From Cocos nucifera (taxonomy: Eukaryota > Streptophyta > Magnoliopsida > Arecales > Arecaceae), in contig QRFJ01000023.1 in the NCBI GenBank assembly GCA_006176705.1, positions 2,320,583 through 2,384,582 on the forward strand: a stretch of DNA of 64,000 nucleotides, written 5' to 3'. The notes below the pieces were generated by a model. It did no database searches. It saw only the letters and a list, made by a program, of their open reading frames with translations, and was not told where the DNA came from. The position numbers were made by a program, and so were the translations under genes. Positions 12,763-25,323 of the stretch are shown here, one piece after another (within the stretch, counting starts at the first letter, position 1; every line of letters starts with the position of its first letter).

Positions 12763-13377
12763 ATTTATGATTTGACAGGCACAATTTATCTTTCGGGTAG
12801 AGGTTTAGAGCTTACTTTCATACCATTTTCCTCCCCAATTCTCCAAATTGGTGCTCGTTTCTTCAAATTCAAGCTTCATCCTTCAAATCCAAGCCTCCTT
12901 CCACCAATCCAAAGCAGAAGAATAAGAAAAAAATCATCAAATATATTTTGTAATTCTTATTTCTCATTGGAAACTTATTGGATTGCTTAAAAAATCCTTT
13001 AAATAAGTTGATGTAGATGTCGTAATCCATGTCTCGAAGATTATCATCTACCAATAAATCCGGTAATAGATTGATTTAATGTGATTGTGGGGAAAGATCA
13101 ATTGTCAAGGCATCATGGATGGTGAGAAATTTTGAAAGACGATTCTAGGGTTGATTATCAAAAATAATGACTATAATCAAGGTGGGGTGCAGGATAGAAA
13201 GAAAGCAAATCAAGGATGTTTTTCCCCTTTTGATTTCAATTTTGGTGTGGAATGGGGATGAGCGAGCACCAACATTTTGAACAATGTGGATCATTTGACA
13301 AATTCAGGTCTCACTTCAATATGGGTGGGTCCTTCAAAATGATGAAATAATATCTTCAGTTAAAAAACAATATCTTT

Positions 13378-13762
13378 GCCGACAGAAGCTACGGATAGAG
13401 AGAATTTTCATTGAGAAAGATTTTGTCATTGTCATTGGATAGATCCGGGACGACATGAAGCAACTAGAAGCCTATGCATCCACTACTCCATGATATTTGG
13501 TCTGCACTTTATCTCTTTATTATGATGCCGATCCGACATATTTACTAGAAGACGAACAGCATGATAGATTAGATCACATCATATATGGTAGAGCACTTTA
13601 TGACTGGGGCATGGAGATAAGGCAAGACATGCCCACCGGTCTTATAGAATTTTTTTTGTACTCTGATTTTATAGGCTACTCTTATATGGGTAATGTGACA
13701 AACGCATGTACCTGCTCCCACAAAAAAAAAAAAGAAAAGAAAAAAAAGAAAAAAAAAAAATG
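13378..13762 (+). mobile_element. 5'-truncated LINE copy with poly-A tail
   Basis: The plus strand encodes the end of a plant LINE RNase H-like domain: RIFIEKDFVIVIG, then IRDDMKQLEAY, a region corresponding to HVFREAN..AD, and YSDFIGYSY shortly before the end. Stops and small indels interrupt it. It runs into an A-rich tail (about 13721-13760), as expected at a LINE 3' end. TTGCCGACA just before the start and ATGCCGGCAT after the tail may be a decayed target duplication. The copy is severely 5' truncated and inactive. Confidence 0.6.
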
Positions 13763-13830
13763 CCGGCATCCCCTCAAATCTAATACATGAAATGTTACTG
13801 GAGGCATATATATACAAGACCCAGAGACGG

Positions 13831-14223
13831 TTAGTTAGCACCATGAAATCTAAAAAATTTCAAGTCTGACAGAGATGCCTGGGCATGTAAGGAGATATCT
13901 AATAGGAAATCACCATTTAGATACAAATAGTTAGATCCCCTCAAGAATCCCAAGGGATGGATTGGTTTATCTCTTGCTTTTGTCTTTTTTAAGTCTAGAC
14001 TTTCCAAGTAAGTAAGATTTTGAAACATGCTTAGTGAGAAATTTTTTTCTAAATCATCCCAGTAAGCAAAACCTGGCGTTCCAAAATACAGGACGCATGA
14101 TAATATACAAATTCCATGTATGGCGAGCTTGGTATTGCTAAGATTTAAATATCTTAAATTTATTTCAACATTTGCAACTTGTTTGATTAAAATATCAGAC
14201 ATTCTACCGAAGCTGAGATCCAA
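13831..14223 (-). pseudogene. Leucine-rich-repeat-like gene fragment
   Basis: An open frame of 130 residues on the minus strand contains segments that look like plant receptor-type LRRs: LRYLNLSNTKL near residues 23-33 and FQNLTYLESLDLKKTK near 87-102. A repeat consensus cannot be followed continuously, and there is no signal peptide, kinase or membrane segment. Inside a MULE-like element it is best read as captured or pre-existing host gene debris. It could also be a chance leucine-rich frame. Confidence 0.3.
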
Positions 14224-14757
14224 ATGCTAAATCCTTTCATTTCGACCAAAAAGTGGAAATTGCAAATGGACGAGCCAGATATAACAAGGACCGTCATATG
14301 GTTTACTTGCACATTGCAAGATGCTTCATCAACATCATTAATATTAGTTCCAGGTAGAAGAAGCTCTGGTGGCCGCCTATATGAGCTCTACAACGTCCTC
14401 CTCCCCAACATCCATGTTGGAAGTGCTCCATGGCCGCCCCCACATCGATCTCGAAGTACTCCATGCCTTTCGGAGCTACCATCGCCAGCTCTAATGCACT
14501 GGTCCTTTTGCTTTTTCTTTCTCTGTTTAGCGAAAGATGGAAAATGGCGAGCCAATTTTTTTCCACTCATTAGATGAGGAGGCCTAAATGGAATAGTTGT
14601 TAAATAACCGATGGAAGGAAGGGAGGGAATAGTTTATAAGAAGAGAGAGGAGAAGCCATGCAGTGAGAGAGAGAGGAGAGAGTTGTTGGATGGGAAGGAA
14701 GGGGTGATATAAAAGCTCCTGTACATGCCTGCAATGGATGGTTTTTTGAAGAGTGTG

Positions 14758-14877
14758 TATAACGGAGCATAACGGAAGTTAACAGATCGGACCTGAGGTG
14801 GGTTAAGTGCTATATTAAACCGCAGGGGAATTATTGAAATCAGATCTTATCTTGTATGGATAATTTATAATTATTTT
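14758..14877 (-). repeat. Right terminal inverted repeat of the MULE-like element
   Basis: This is the inverted partner of 12638-12762. The outer end reads TATAATTAT on the plus strand at 14866-14874. The element boundary is uncertain by a few bases because of flanking A/T runs. Confidence 0.65.
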
Positions 14878-14986
14878 TTATTAAACTCTTAATTTTCTCG
14901 ACCAGTAATATTTTGTTTTCACTGTTGTAGAGTTACTGGGATTTCACATGAAGAGGTAATTATCTTCCGTGGTGTGCTGAGGCCCA

Positions 14987-14992
14987 TATAAA
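14987..14992 (+). promoter_or_regulatory. Probable TATA box of CYP85A
   Basis: TATAAA lies in GGCCCATATAAAGACAC, 95 bp before the preferred start codon at 15087. The adjoining GGCCCAT resembles a TCP/site II element. No exact CGTGTG or CGTGCG brassinosteroid response element was seen between the MULE end and the start codon. Confidence 0.6.
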
Positions 14993-15086
14993 GACACTCG
15001 CTTCAGGGGGGGAAGGAACAAGATCACCCATCTCATTTCTAGAACGCCTCTAAGGTATGTTGGGGAACTCCTGCTTGAGTGCAGCA

Positions 15087-18000
15087 ATGGTGCTCTTGGG
15101 TTGGGTACTTGGGTTGGCACTGGGTTTCTTGGTTGTCTGCAGCGGCCTGTTGAGATGGAACGAGGTGAGGTATAGGAAGAAGGGCCTCCCTCCAGGGACT
15201 ATGGGATGGCCACTTTTTGGGGAGACAACAGAGTTTCTGAAGCAAGGACCCAGCTTCATGAGGAACCAGAGACTTAGGTGAGCTTGGAGAAAGATGGTCC
15301 TCTGGACTTACTCTTCCTTTTGGAATTTTGAGATGCTAAGACAAGAAAGTCCTCATTGTAGGAACTAAAGTTTTCTTTATCAATGCATGAGATTTTTTTT
15401 TTTTTTTTTTTTAAAGGTTTTCATTTCAATGCACGAGGTTTTGAACTCTTTTATCAATAATTTATGGCTTGATAGTAGGTTATTCCTGAATGTGATTTTA
15501 CTTCAGGAGGGGATAAAAAACCTTTGGGTATTGAATGATAAAACCCTTTTAATAGTTTCCTTTTAGAGAAAAAATAATGGCCTGTCCCATGATACATGGT
15601 CGCAAATAAGATGCAACAGTTTTTTTCTTTTTCTTCCTTTGTTCTTCAGAAAGTCTGTTGTTTGGAAATGATGGCTTTTTAGCTGGTGTTCCTTGTCACT
15701 CAAAAATGATTTATTTGACCCTCCAAAAGGGAAGATAATTTTTATCTGATATGAAACATCTGCATGATTTAAAAGGTAGATTTTCTGAATTCAGTGGCTT
15801 TTACTGGAAAGTGGTATGTCTTATTGAAGCTTTTTCTTTAACTCCTTTTCTTTAACTCCATTTCCAAGATTCATGTCTGCTAAAAGGAATTCTCTCCACT
15901 GTTTTAGCTGGTTCTGCAAGTACTTGCTATTTGATATTACATCACTGTCCTTTATGCATTTCCTTAGCTATTTTGGTCTACTTCTTTTAGCCACTGAAAT
16001 GCTTCGTTTGGGTCTACTTCTCCAGCCTTGGCATTTATCACTGCTTTTTTCACATCCACAAAAGGTTCTCTGTTTAGCTACTTTAAAATGATTCCAAGAA
16101 TAAATTGTCAGTATGATGATGCTCAAATATTTACTTCTTTTTTTTTTTTTTTTTTGAGGAATCATATGCTGGCAATTTTTAAGGTGGAAGCTATGCATAC
16201 TAAATATCAGTGGAGTATTTATTTTCTGGTTTACATGCAAGTAAAATATGCCCAACTTTTAAAAGTTTAGAGGATAAATTTTGGGTAGTTGCTGTTAAAC
16301 ATGATTTTCTTTTTTCTCTGTACTTTCTGACACATAACTTCTTTTTTTTAATGAATTTTGTAGGTATGGGAGTTTGTTTAAGTCACATATATTGGGATGT
16401 CCTACAGTGGTATGCATGGATCCAGAGCTCAATAGATTCATTCTCATGAATGAAGGGAAGGGCTTTGTTCCTGGCTATCCACAATCCATGCTGGATATAT
16501 TGGGAAAATGGAACATTGCAGCTATACATGGTTCCCTCCATAAGGCTATGAGAAGTGCCATGCTTGGTCTCATCAATCCCTCAGTGATCAGAGACCAACT
16601 CTTGCCCAAGATTGATGAGTTCATGAGATCTCACCTCTGCAGTTGGAATGGAAAAGTCATTGATATCCAAGAGAAAACCAAGGAGGTTTGTAGAATTACA
16701 ATAGACGAAACTCTAATCTTCATCTGTAATTTTCCATTCTCCAATAGTTATTGTCTTCAGTACCCAAGCAGCTTCAACTTGGGAAAAATAACCATGCAAG
16801 TCTTCAGAGCAAATCTGGGAATGTTTTCAGAATTTATTGACCATTTATTTCTTCATGTTCAGATGGCGCTTCTGTCAGCCCTGAAGCAAATAGCTAGCAT
16901 TGAAAATGGTCCACTTTCTGAAGCTCTCAAAACTGTGATCTTCCAACTGGTTCTTGGAACCCTTTCCTTGCCTATCAACCTTCCAAGCACGAATTACCGC
17001 CGCGCATTCCGGGTAACTCCAAATATTATTGCCATTTTTACCATCTCTTACAATTGATAAGATTTTGGTTCATTGCTGATTTACTCTTGGTGCAGGCAAG
17101 GAAGAAACTAGTAGGCATGTTGAGAGAGATTATTGAGGAGAGAAGGGCTTGTCAGTGCTCTTACAATGACATGCTTGATTCCCTCCTAAAGAATGATGAC
17201 TCCACAAAAGTAAAACTCACCGATGAGCAGATCGTCGATCTGATCATCGCTCTCGTCTATTCGGGCTATGAAACAGTTTCGACAACTTCAATGATGGCTG
17301 TCAAGTATCTCCATGATCATCCAAGAGCTCTTGAGGAACTAAGGGTACAAACAATGCTCTTATATTAATTGAATTAAGCTTGTAACCAAAAGTTTTTAAA
17401 TATTTTAAATATCTCCTATTTGTTGTTCCTTATCAATTGATTTTCACTTGCAGAATGAGCATTTGAAAATCCGAAAAGGGAAGTCAGCAGAGGATGCAAT
17501 CGATTGGAATGATTACAAGTCCATGAGTTTTACTCGAGCAGTAAGTCGATCACTCCAGCAGTGAGTTTTTCTGCTAATCTGAAACATTTCCTGCAAACCA
17601 GTTTAATAGAAAAATTTTGTTCTTGTTATAGGTAATTTTTGAAACTCTAAGAATAGCCACAGTTGTTAATGGTGTGCTCAGGAAAACAACCCAAGATGTG
17701 GAAATGAAAGGTGGGTTCAGAAAAATTGGAACATATTTTGCTTGGTTCTCATCAATCCTATGCTAAGTATCCTCTTGTTGTCTCTGGAACCTAACAAAAT
17801 TTGGGTCCCTAATGTTCTATATCTGTTGTTTTCTTCAGGATTTGTTATTCCAAAAGGGTGGAGAATTTATGTTTACACAAGGGAGATCAACTATGACCCA
17901 TTTTTGTATCCTGAACCTTTGACCTTCAATCCATGGAGATGGCTGGTAAGCGAGCATGAAGCTAAAACATGCTTAAATAATTCAAGTACAGCATGCCTCC

Positions 18001-18580
18001 TTCTGATTTAATGCACACTTTGATCTCTAATCCCTAAAACCTTTCACTAAATACAGGACAAGCACCTGGAATCACACCAGCATTTCATGATGTTTGGTGG
18101 AGGAGGTAGGCTGTGCCCAGGGAAAGAATTAGGGACAGCAGAAATCGCAACATTTCTTCACTACTTTATAACTAGATACAGGTCTGTCCATGTCTCTAGC
18201 ATTCGATCTTCCAAAGTGTTCTTTCTTATTTTGTTTTTAGGTTTTTTTCGGCATAAAGATCAACAAAAAAAAAAAAAAAAAAATCCCATGAAATTTTATG
18301 ATGAACATTATCTCACACATCAGGGGATTTTGGACTGAATGAGTGGTTGCACTTGCATGGTTTCTGCTGCTTTTCTTATATGGTTCATGCAGCTAGAGTT
18401 GAATTGACTAAAGAAAAAGGGCACCTTCGATCTCGGGTATAGGTTTCGCTAAAATCATCTACAAAGTAATTCTCCAAATATTTCTGTTGCAGATGGGAAG
18501 AAGTTGGAGGAGATAAAATCCTGAAATTTCCAAGGGTTGAAGCTCCCAATGGGCTACACATCAGAGTTTGGGACTATTGA
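15087..18580 (+). CDS. CYP85A1: Brassinosteroid C-6 oxidase, cytochrome P450 CYP85A family
   Basis: This P450 oxidises 6-deoxocastasterone and related steroids at C-6 to give castasterone in brassinosteroid synthesis. It is an endoplasmic-reticulum membrane protein. Nine exons join in frame: 15087-15277, 16364-16685, 16863-17012, 17096-17344, 17454-17540, 17632-17710, 17839-17945, 18057-18181 and 18493-18580, all with GT..AG introns. They give 465 residues, the family's usual length. Visible features are an N-terminal membrane helix, LPPGTMGWPLFGET, the I-helix SGYETVSTTS, ETLRIA (ExxR), YVYTREINYD, and the haem loop FGGGGRLCPGKEL. An in-frame ATG at 15057 would add 10 residues. I prefer 15087 because of its better context (purine at -3, G at +4) and the rice-like start. 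No damage is seen. CYP85A genes are usually feedback-repressed by brassinosteroid, which is knowledge of the family and not visible here. Confidence 0.95.
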
Positions 18581-20225
18581 AACTAGTATTGTATACAGAT
18601 ACAGATAGGTTCACTAACAAATCATCAAAGAGTAAGTGTTTGTTTTCTATTGTTGAGCAGTGAGAAATTAGAATTATCATTACTCATCTCAAAGAGTATG
18701 CACTGCATCTGCCAAAAGTTTGTATGTAAAGAGAGGTGTGATGAGTACCTAGGTATAGAAGGGTCATAGATATGCAGACCTACTAACAACCGATCAAAGG
18801 AAAAGTGCTTGTCTTTAGTTGGTATTGTAATTGGAAAGCATCATTCTCTCATTGCAATGTTTCTAGCTTAATTTAATTTTGAATTTTCTTGTAATTCTAT
18901 ATGTTTACAAAGTAAGGATTGATACCTAATTCTTTATGCACCATGTCGGCAACCTTGGCAACTTAATTTTGCCAATCCAGGATCCATGTAACATATACCA
19001 CTGAATCATATTCTTTTTGGCTTGTTTTAGGCATATGATTTCTAAGGGGAATTAATGTTTAAAATACTTGAGATATAGAATTTCAGCACCATTCAAGTGT
19101 ATAAAAATTGATGTGTTCATGAAAAATCTTTGATCAGAGATGGTCATCAATTCAGTAAATTCACGCTAAACATTACAACGGACAACATATCGCGAACTAG
19201 TTGGTCACATTGATAGCAAGTTATTGTCGATCCAACTCCTAAAGAAATGGATACTTCGACTACTTGTATATATTTAGCACTCACAAAAGCAATTCATTTT
19301 ATTAGAAAAATTTGAAAGCTGAGGGAAAAGGTTCGTAAGAACACCATATTTGGAGAACCGGATGATTTATTGATTATATTCAAACAATAGGACACAAAAG
19401 TATGTAGGAGAGCTGCACCAGGTTCACCGACATTTAGACAAACGATATCCACACACAATTTTCATTAATCTCAGCAAACATCCCAAAATTCTTACAGATT
19501 TAAGTGGCATCAGCATGTCCTTCTATGTACCGAATGGTGAAAGATCAGATGAAAGATTCTAACAAAGAAGACAAGAGAAAACAATGGCCTTCTGGTGATT
19601 TTAGCCCACTAGAATATGGTAGCCGAATAGACAGCCTGAAACCAAGTTCTGGCCTTCTAGGTTCGTAATGGGCATTCAAGCACCAGGCCAGATCCATTAG
19701 AAATTGCCGTCTCGGTATGTTTAGATATGGACAGGTTGTAATAGTTGATATGCGTTACTTAGCATGGCCTTAGCCTTGCTAAACAAAATTAATAGCTTGT
19801 TTGGGAAGAGAGAGGAGAGGCTTCACCAAGTGTAAATTACTTGTCTTCAGATACTTGGAGATGCATCGATCATCCAAAACTCCAACTTTGAACCTCCCCT
19901 TCTTAGGAGGAGAGGAGCGACCCGGTTCGCAAATTATGAGGATATTTTGGGGAGTGGCATTTGCTATTATGCTTCCTCATTTTGCTAAGCAAGAAGACCA
20001 TGGATTATATCTTTGTGGGTAATGATCATGGATTATAACAGAACGCTAGTCCTCATATTGGTGATTTCCAAGTCAATCAGAGTTTGAGCCTCGCCTAGAC
20101 CAGGCACAAACTTTTGGACCATGCTCCTGCTCAAGCCAAGTACTTCTAGCGCGGCTGGAGCATAGATTGAGGGTGGTTGGGCTCATTCACTCACAAAGAA
20201 TGAGAAAATAAAAGGAGGAGGACAT

Positions 20226-20309
<84 letters not shown>

Positions 20310-23035
20310 CTACAAGCAAGATGGTATAAATAGAACATACAAAGTCAGAGAGCAAGAGGTCTAGTAGGCCTTTAGTATACTTAGTAATGTAAGATGCGAT
20401 CCAATCTATTACACTGTTGGAAGGTTATGTATATATTTATTCAATTGGTCATTGTATCTATTGTACTTGAATTTTAATCATTGATGGCAATAAAATAGTA
20501 TACTTATGGGATGAATACACATGATCTACAATCTTAAAAAATAGACACCCATATGTTAAACACACACATATATTTGTATATATACATATACATACATAGA
20601 GCACGTATTTATTTGGCCCAAGCTAGTTATAGCAAGAATCTCCTAACAGCCCTCCTACGTCCAAGTAGGCCAATTTCCTGCCCTTCAATGCCTGCTATAA
20701 TGATAAAACCATTAAATCCCAGCATACGCACGTGCTAGCAGCTTCCAAATTATTATTATTATTATTATTAACATGATAAAAGATAAATAGTTAGATACGA
20801 ATACATACGTAGACAAATATGTTAATGCGTAAGTAGGTGGAAGTAGAGAAGTAGAGATTACCAGAGGAGGAGGCACGTGACAGGACTCCCGCTTTCATAG
20901 CCGGGACTTTTTCTTCCTGGGCAAACTTTAATTTTTGAAAAGACGTGCCATTAAAAGGAAAAAAATTGAAAAGACGTGATAGAGCGCCACCATAACTATA
21001 ACTAGAATGGATAGAAAACTATCTTTTACCAAATAAAAATAAATTGAAAACTACCGTTCTGCGGGTCCAATGATATCGAGGGGGAAAACAAAGAGAAAAT
21101 GAAGAAAGGGTTTGGCAAATCTGGTTGGACCCTATTTTGCGGTCGCATATTTCTTCCTTCGTGAACCAGTCCAATCATTACGAATTGCACATGAAAACTT
21201 ACGGTGCGAAGGAGTCATCGGGACCAGGAATATCATTATTTTATTTGATTAAAGAATATCCCATCTTCTTATTCCGAATACGGATGCGATGAATCGGATC
21301 GGTCATTATCTTTACCCCAAGTGGAACGAAATAGATAGAGATGGGTAAAATTAGATCAATCAAGTTGGATGAATCGGATGAGATAGGGATAAGAATCATT
21401 TTTTTTATATAAATAATTTTTTTTGAAAAAAATTTCTATGAAGAGTTATATATCTACTGTTTGGCTTCGAAATATATTTCCAACTTTATCGTAGATCGAT
21501 CCAGTAAATTTTTAAAATGCAACCGGTGCGGGGCCGCGTACCAAAATGCAAGAACATGGACTTTGCAGGGTGGTGGCGTGATGCAAGAAAGGGGAATGGT
21601 GGAAATCGATCCGTATAATCCAAGTTTTAGTGATCTGATTTGGTCTCGCTGGACTTTCAGTCTTATCAGCCACCTGGATGATGGCATTTAGCGGTGGGTG
21701 AAGCCTATTTATTATACCCTACTTTGAAAATATAATGTTTTCAGCATCAATTAGCTTCTTCCCTCAAATTGAACGTGTGATGGAAATTAAAACTCCTGCA
21801 CCAAGAACCAGGTTTTGAGTTGGAGAAGCTGGCACTCAGTCATCGAGCGTCTTGCTGTGACTACCTTACCTTGTCCTTGGGGTAGGCTTTAATTGCGTAC
21901 TTCTCCTCTCGTGATGCCCAACCGGTACGGTCCGCATATTCTCGATCCTTTTGAGCCGACACCAAGATTTCAAGGCTCGTGGCGTGCATTGAAACTCCAG
22001 CTGGCTGGTACCCAGCGGTGGCACCGCTGTCATGCGAACCTGGAACGAGAAAAAGAGAGCAAATGGTGGCAATAGAATACAAAGGCATTGAATATGAGAC
22101 AATGTGCCGCCAATACATGCATTGCACCTAACTTTTGACGTTTTAACAGCTCCATTTGTCCACACCGACGCCCCGTTGCATGCATGCTGGCAATATGGTG
22201 GTATTTAAGAAAAAAATATTGTTTACTATACGTATCTTGAAGCAATCAATTAAAAACCATCATATCATTTATTATTACAAGGAAATATGCTATCAAAAAA
22301 TGTTTTACTGATTAGTCAGTTGATAATTTTTATTATTTTGAATAAAAAAAAGAAACCATTTTTTTGATGTGAGAGTTTTTTTATTGATTAATCAAAAGTA
22401 TATGAAATAGAACTGCTCCAACCAATTATATTTCTTAATGAAACCGATTCAGACCATATAAGATAGATTAAAAATTTATCAAATTTTACATAATTAATTC
22501 ACCAGATAGATCAAAAATTTATATATAAATTTAATTATTTTATTAAATAAATAATCTAATTTAATTTATATCGGATTGAATCAAGTTAAATGGATTAAGT
22601 GGTTAAGCCATCCCTACCAACTGGGACACAAAATTCAATGTCTTTTGGCTTTCAACGGTAGGTATGGTCTTGATGGTTGGAATAAATTTCAGTTTTGTGA
22701 GCATCACCTTCCCTACCAGCCTAAATTTATTAAGAATTTCATGTTTAAATTATGGGGCCACATCACCTGTCTTATTGGAAAGGTTATAGCTGAATTAGCT
22801 AATATGTTTCTCGAGTGGCATCCTTGGACCATGTCAAGTCATATCAAAGGGCGATGTTACCCATGGGATATGTGTATCTTAACTATTGCCTCCCTTTCAG
22901 CTAATGTATCGATGCCAACATGAAGGAGTGATGGGAGTGACAGGAGAGTTAACACGTCGGCTATTTAAGCTCTTTAGTGTGAGATTTCAATGTTGCTGAA
23001 GTATTTCTTTTTACGCATGCAGCAGTTACAAGTTA
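18581..23035. other. Intergenic DNA downstream of CYP85A
   Basis: This covers the CYP85A 3' flank followed by AT-rich DNA. The open frames here (for example 19801-20022, 21454-21691 and 22576-22923) match no family I know and show no exon structure. A (TA)n tract and an ATT run are listed separately or noted here (about 20750-20770). No RNA gene was recognised. Confidence 0.55.
20230..20308. repeat. (TA)n microsatellite
   Basis: This is an almost uninterrupted TA dinucleotide run of about 78 bp. It is likely to be length-variable between individuals and is usable as a marker locus. The sequence can form a cruciform. Confidence 0.95.
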
Positions 23036-23713
23036 GGAATCATTTGATTCGCGGAAAGCGAAAGGGATAAAAAAAAAAAAAAATCTAAAAAAATAGGTTG
23101 CTTAAAATTTTTAGAAAAAAATATAAAATTTTTTTCATAGAAGATATTTTTCATACCTCATGAGGAGTATGAATTTATGGATGAGATAGGTTTTGAAATT
23201 TTTTACCTGATGAAACTGATGACTATTTTTTCTTCAAAATAGCTCTTTTAATATTATCTTTATAAATATTCATATTATATTATATAAATTTAAATATTAT
23301 AATATTTATAATATATTAATATTATTTTAATATTTATATTAATATATTCATATTTGTACTAATATCTATATTAATAAATTTGTTATATTAAGATACTAAT
23401 ATTATATCAATATATATTAAAATTATATTAATATAATAAATTATTATGATCTTATATTGTATGTATATTAAATAAATATTTTATCAATATTTATATGGAG
23501 TTGAGGGAGGGAGGCGTGACTTTATATCTATTAAGAATATAATAAATATTTTATATAATTTTTTTTAGAAAAATTTATATTCAATCAAATATAAATCATA
23601 ATACAATAATTTTTTTTTAAACAAAATTTTCAGATATTATATTTCTCGAAAATAAAATAACTTTCAAAATTTTTAGAAAAAAAAATCTTTCCCCAATCAA
23701 ATCAAACGAATGT
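23036..23713. mobile_element. MITE candidate, PIF/Harbinger-like (TSD TTA)
   Basis: The ends are imperfect inverted repeats. The left reads GGAATCATTTGATTCG and the reverse complement of the right reads ACATTCGTTTGATTTG. Each is bounded by TTA (23033-23035 and 23714-23716), the target choice of PIF/Harbinger elements. The 678-bp interior is strongly AT-rich, with A-rich left and T-rich right parts, and non-coding. Confidence 0.4.
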
Positions 23714-25200
23714 TTAGGGTCCATCTTTTAAATCCATCGATGCACGACAATGGGGCTCCGAACTTTGTTTCCTAAAGTTACAGTATCACGTCCTTCGGAA
23801 GGACAGCTGACAGGCTCCCTGGTTTCAGTGGCGGCCACCATGGTGTGTCGGTCGGTCAGAGAAATGACCACCAGATGCTGCTAAGTAAATTTGGCATTGC
23901 ATGAGTCTGCTAAACTTTGCATGCCATGGGATGCTAGAAGCGTCGCGCTGGTAGTCATGTACTGGAAGTTAAGTATTTGAATCATGTGAACTCCAATTAG
24001 TCAAAATGCCTTGGCAATTTCCACCAGAATATATAGCAACACGTCCACTCCAAGTGGGTACCAATGTGTGGGCAACACCAGACCCTTATCTTCCATCATA
24101 CATGGGATTAGTTTATTAGCTATCACAACCCTTGTCACGTCGTGAACCACCAAGACTCGTATCTCCACGGTTGTTCGTCTCAACAGGTAATATGCAAAAT
24201 CTTCCATTGGAAGCAATCCATGTATAAAGAAGGCTTGCACGTGGAGCCACTTTCTTTGAAACGCAACTGCACATCCCTCCATACCACATCCAGATCTCTT
24301 AAAAATATGAGCAAAAGAAGCTCCACCATAAAGAAAAAGGGTAGTTCAACTGAAGAGATTATGCCCTACATGGCATGCACAAATATGACCGGACATCATA
24401 TGCATCCAATCACCTCGTATCTTTGTTGTGACCGATTACTAAAATGAGTATATAATGCATGGAGCTCACAAAAAGAAGATGGTATAATTGATATAGTGCA
24501 CCCGTTGTAAATATAATTTTCAAGTTAGTTAATAAATTATATTTTATTAGGATAATGGGCATATAATTTTGCCATCCACGTGCAATAACCCTAAATCATA
24601 GGATGGTAACAATTGCTCGAGACAAATTGGTTCATTATTGCATGACGGAATTATAGTTTCCCCAGGCTAATCTACCTCTTTTCATGCACAGCTGTCACCA
24701 CGCATGGAAACGCAAAGGGAAACGTTTTTTTTTCTGAGCCCATCATAACCATCGCATATGAAGGGTTTTCAAAGATATCGTTTCCCATAAGGTTGGTCTG
24801 CCGACGGTGTTAAAGAGCATGATCCGAAACTCAATTTTTTTTTTTTTTTTTAAAAAAGCGATGATAAATTCTTAACGGGTAATCGTTTTATACCGGAGTT
24901 TCAGACCGGCTAGCCACGAAATTTTAGAACCCAATTCCAAGCCCACCACACCACAACTCCGGATCCGGTCACCGCCCCGTGTTTCTAAACCATATCAACT
25001 ACCCTGCGTGAACACGCGAAGTTCAAAAACTGGTGACATGGACCGCGTCGGTCGTCGCTGATAAATCTCATGTGCGGACGTCCGCATCATCCGCCGGCCA
25101 ATCTCGTCCGAGCCCGCGCCTCATTCCGCGGGACGACCGGTCCCCACGGGATACTTTATGCGGGCCCGGGCACGATCGCGTCGGAAGCTCTCCGTGCCGC
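23714..25200. other. Intergenic DNA upstream of the UAM gene
   Basis: No gene is recognised. A 93-residue minus-strand frame at 24001-24282 has no identifiable domain. From about 24940 the sequence becomes rich in C, G and CpG, consistent with the promoter-side region of the UAM gene that follows. Confidence 0.5.
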
Positions 25201-25205
25201 CCTTG

Positions 25206-25238
25206 CACGTGATAGCACGTGCCGGTCGTCCCTATAAA
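25206..25238 (+). promoter_or_regulatory. Core promoter of the UAM gene: two G-boxes and a TATA box
   Basis: CACGTG occurs at 25206-25211 and again at 25216-25221, starting exactly 10 bp apart. A TATAAA follows at 25233-25238 in CCCTATAAACCC. The TATA box is about 180 bp before the start codon, so transcription probably starts near 25265. G-boxes bind bHLH and bZIP factors; which factors act here is unknown. Confidence 0.65.
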
Positions 25239-25320
25239 CCCTCGTCTCCGACGCTCCCCCCGCAGGCCCCTTGCTACATCGGCGCAAATTAAAGAGGGAG
25301 GGAGGAAAAAAGGGCTCCTT

Positions 25321-25323
<3 letters not shown>

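Larger units (their letters stand above)
12638..14877. mobile_element. Non-autonomous MULE-like element with ~125-bp terminal inverted repeats
   Basis: The left end (12638-12762, starting GGGATAATTATAGATTACCC) matches the reverse complement of the right end (14758-14877) over about 120 bp with scattered differences. The match runs from AATTATA at the outside to CTTCCATCATGCTC versus CTTCCGTTATGCTC at the inside. Long inverted ends of this type are characteristic of Mutator-like elements. No transposase is present. The cargo is an LRR-like fragment on the minus strand and a nested LINE tail. A convincing 9-bp target duplication could not be fixed because both flanks are T/A-rich. The right end lies about 110 bp from the CYP85A TATA box. 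Confidence 0.65.

Noticed and set aside
15057..15086. Upstream in-frame ATG for CYP85A giving 475 residues
   Set aside because: The second ATG has better context and gives the usual family length and N-terminus. The first cannot be excluded.
21454..21691. Frame with CNRCGAAYQN that suggests a zinc-binding motif
   Set aside because: Only one CxxC pair, overlapping frames on both strands and no gene context.
22576..22923. 115-residue plus-strand frame
   Set aside because: Composition is plausible, but no domain or splice context was found. It is left inside the intergenic entry.
24001..24282. 93-residue minus-strand frame that looks protein-like
   Set aside because: No domain, no exon context and no homolog that I recognise. 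An opposite-strand frame overlaps it.
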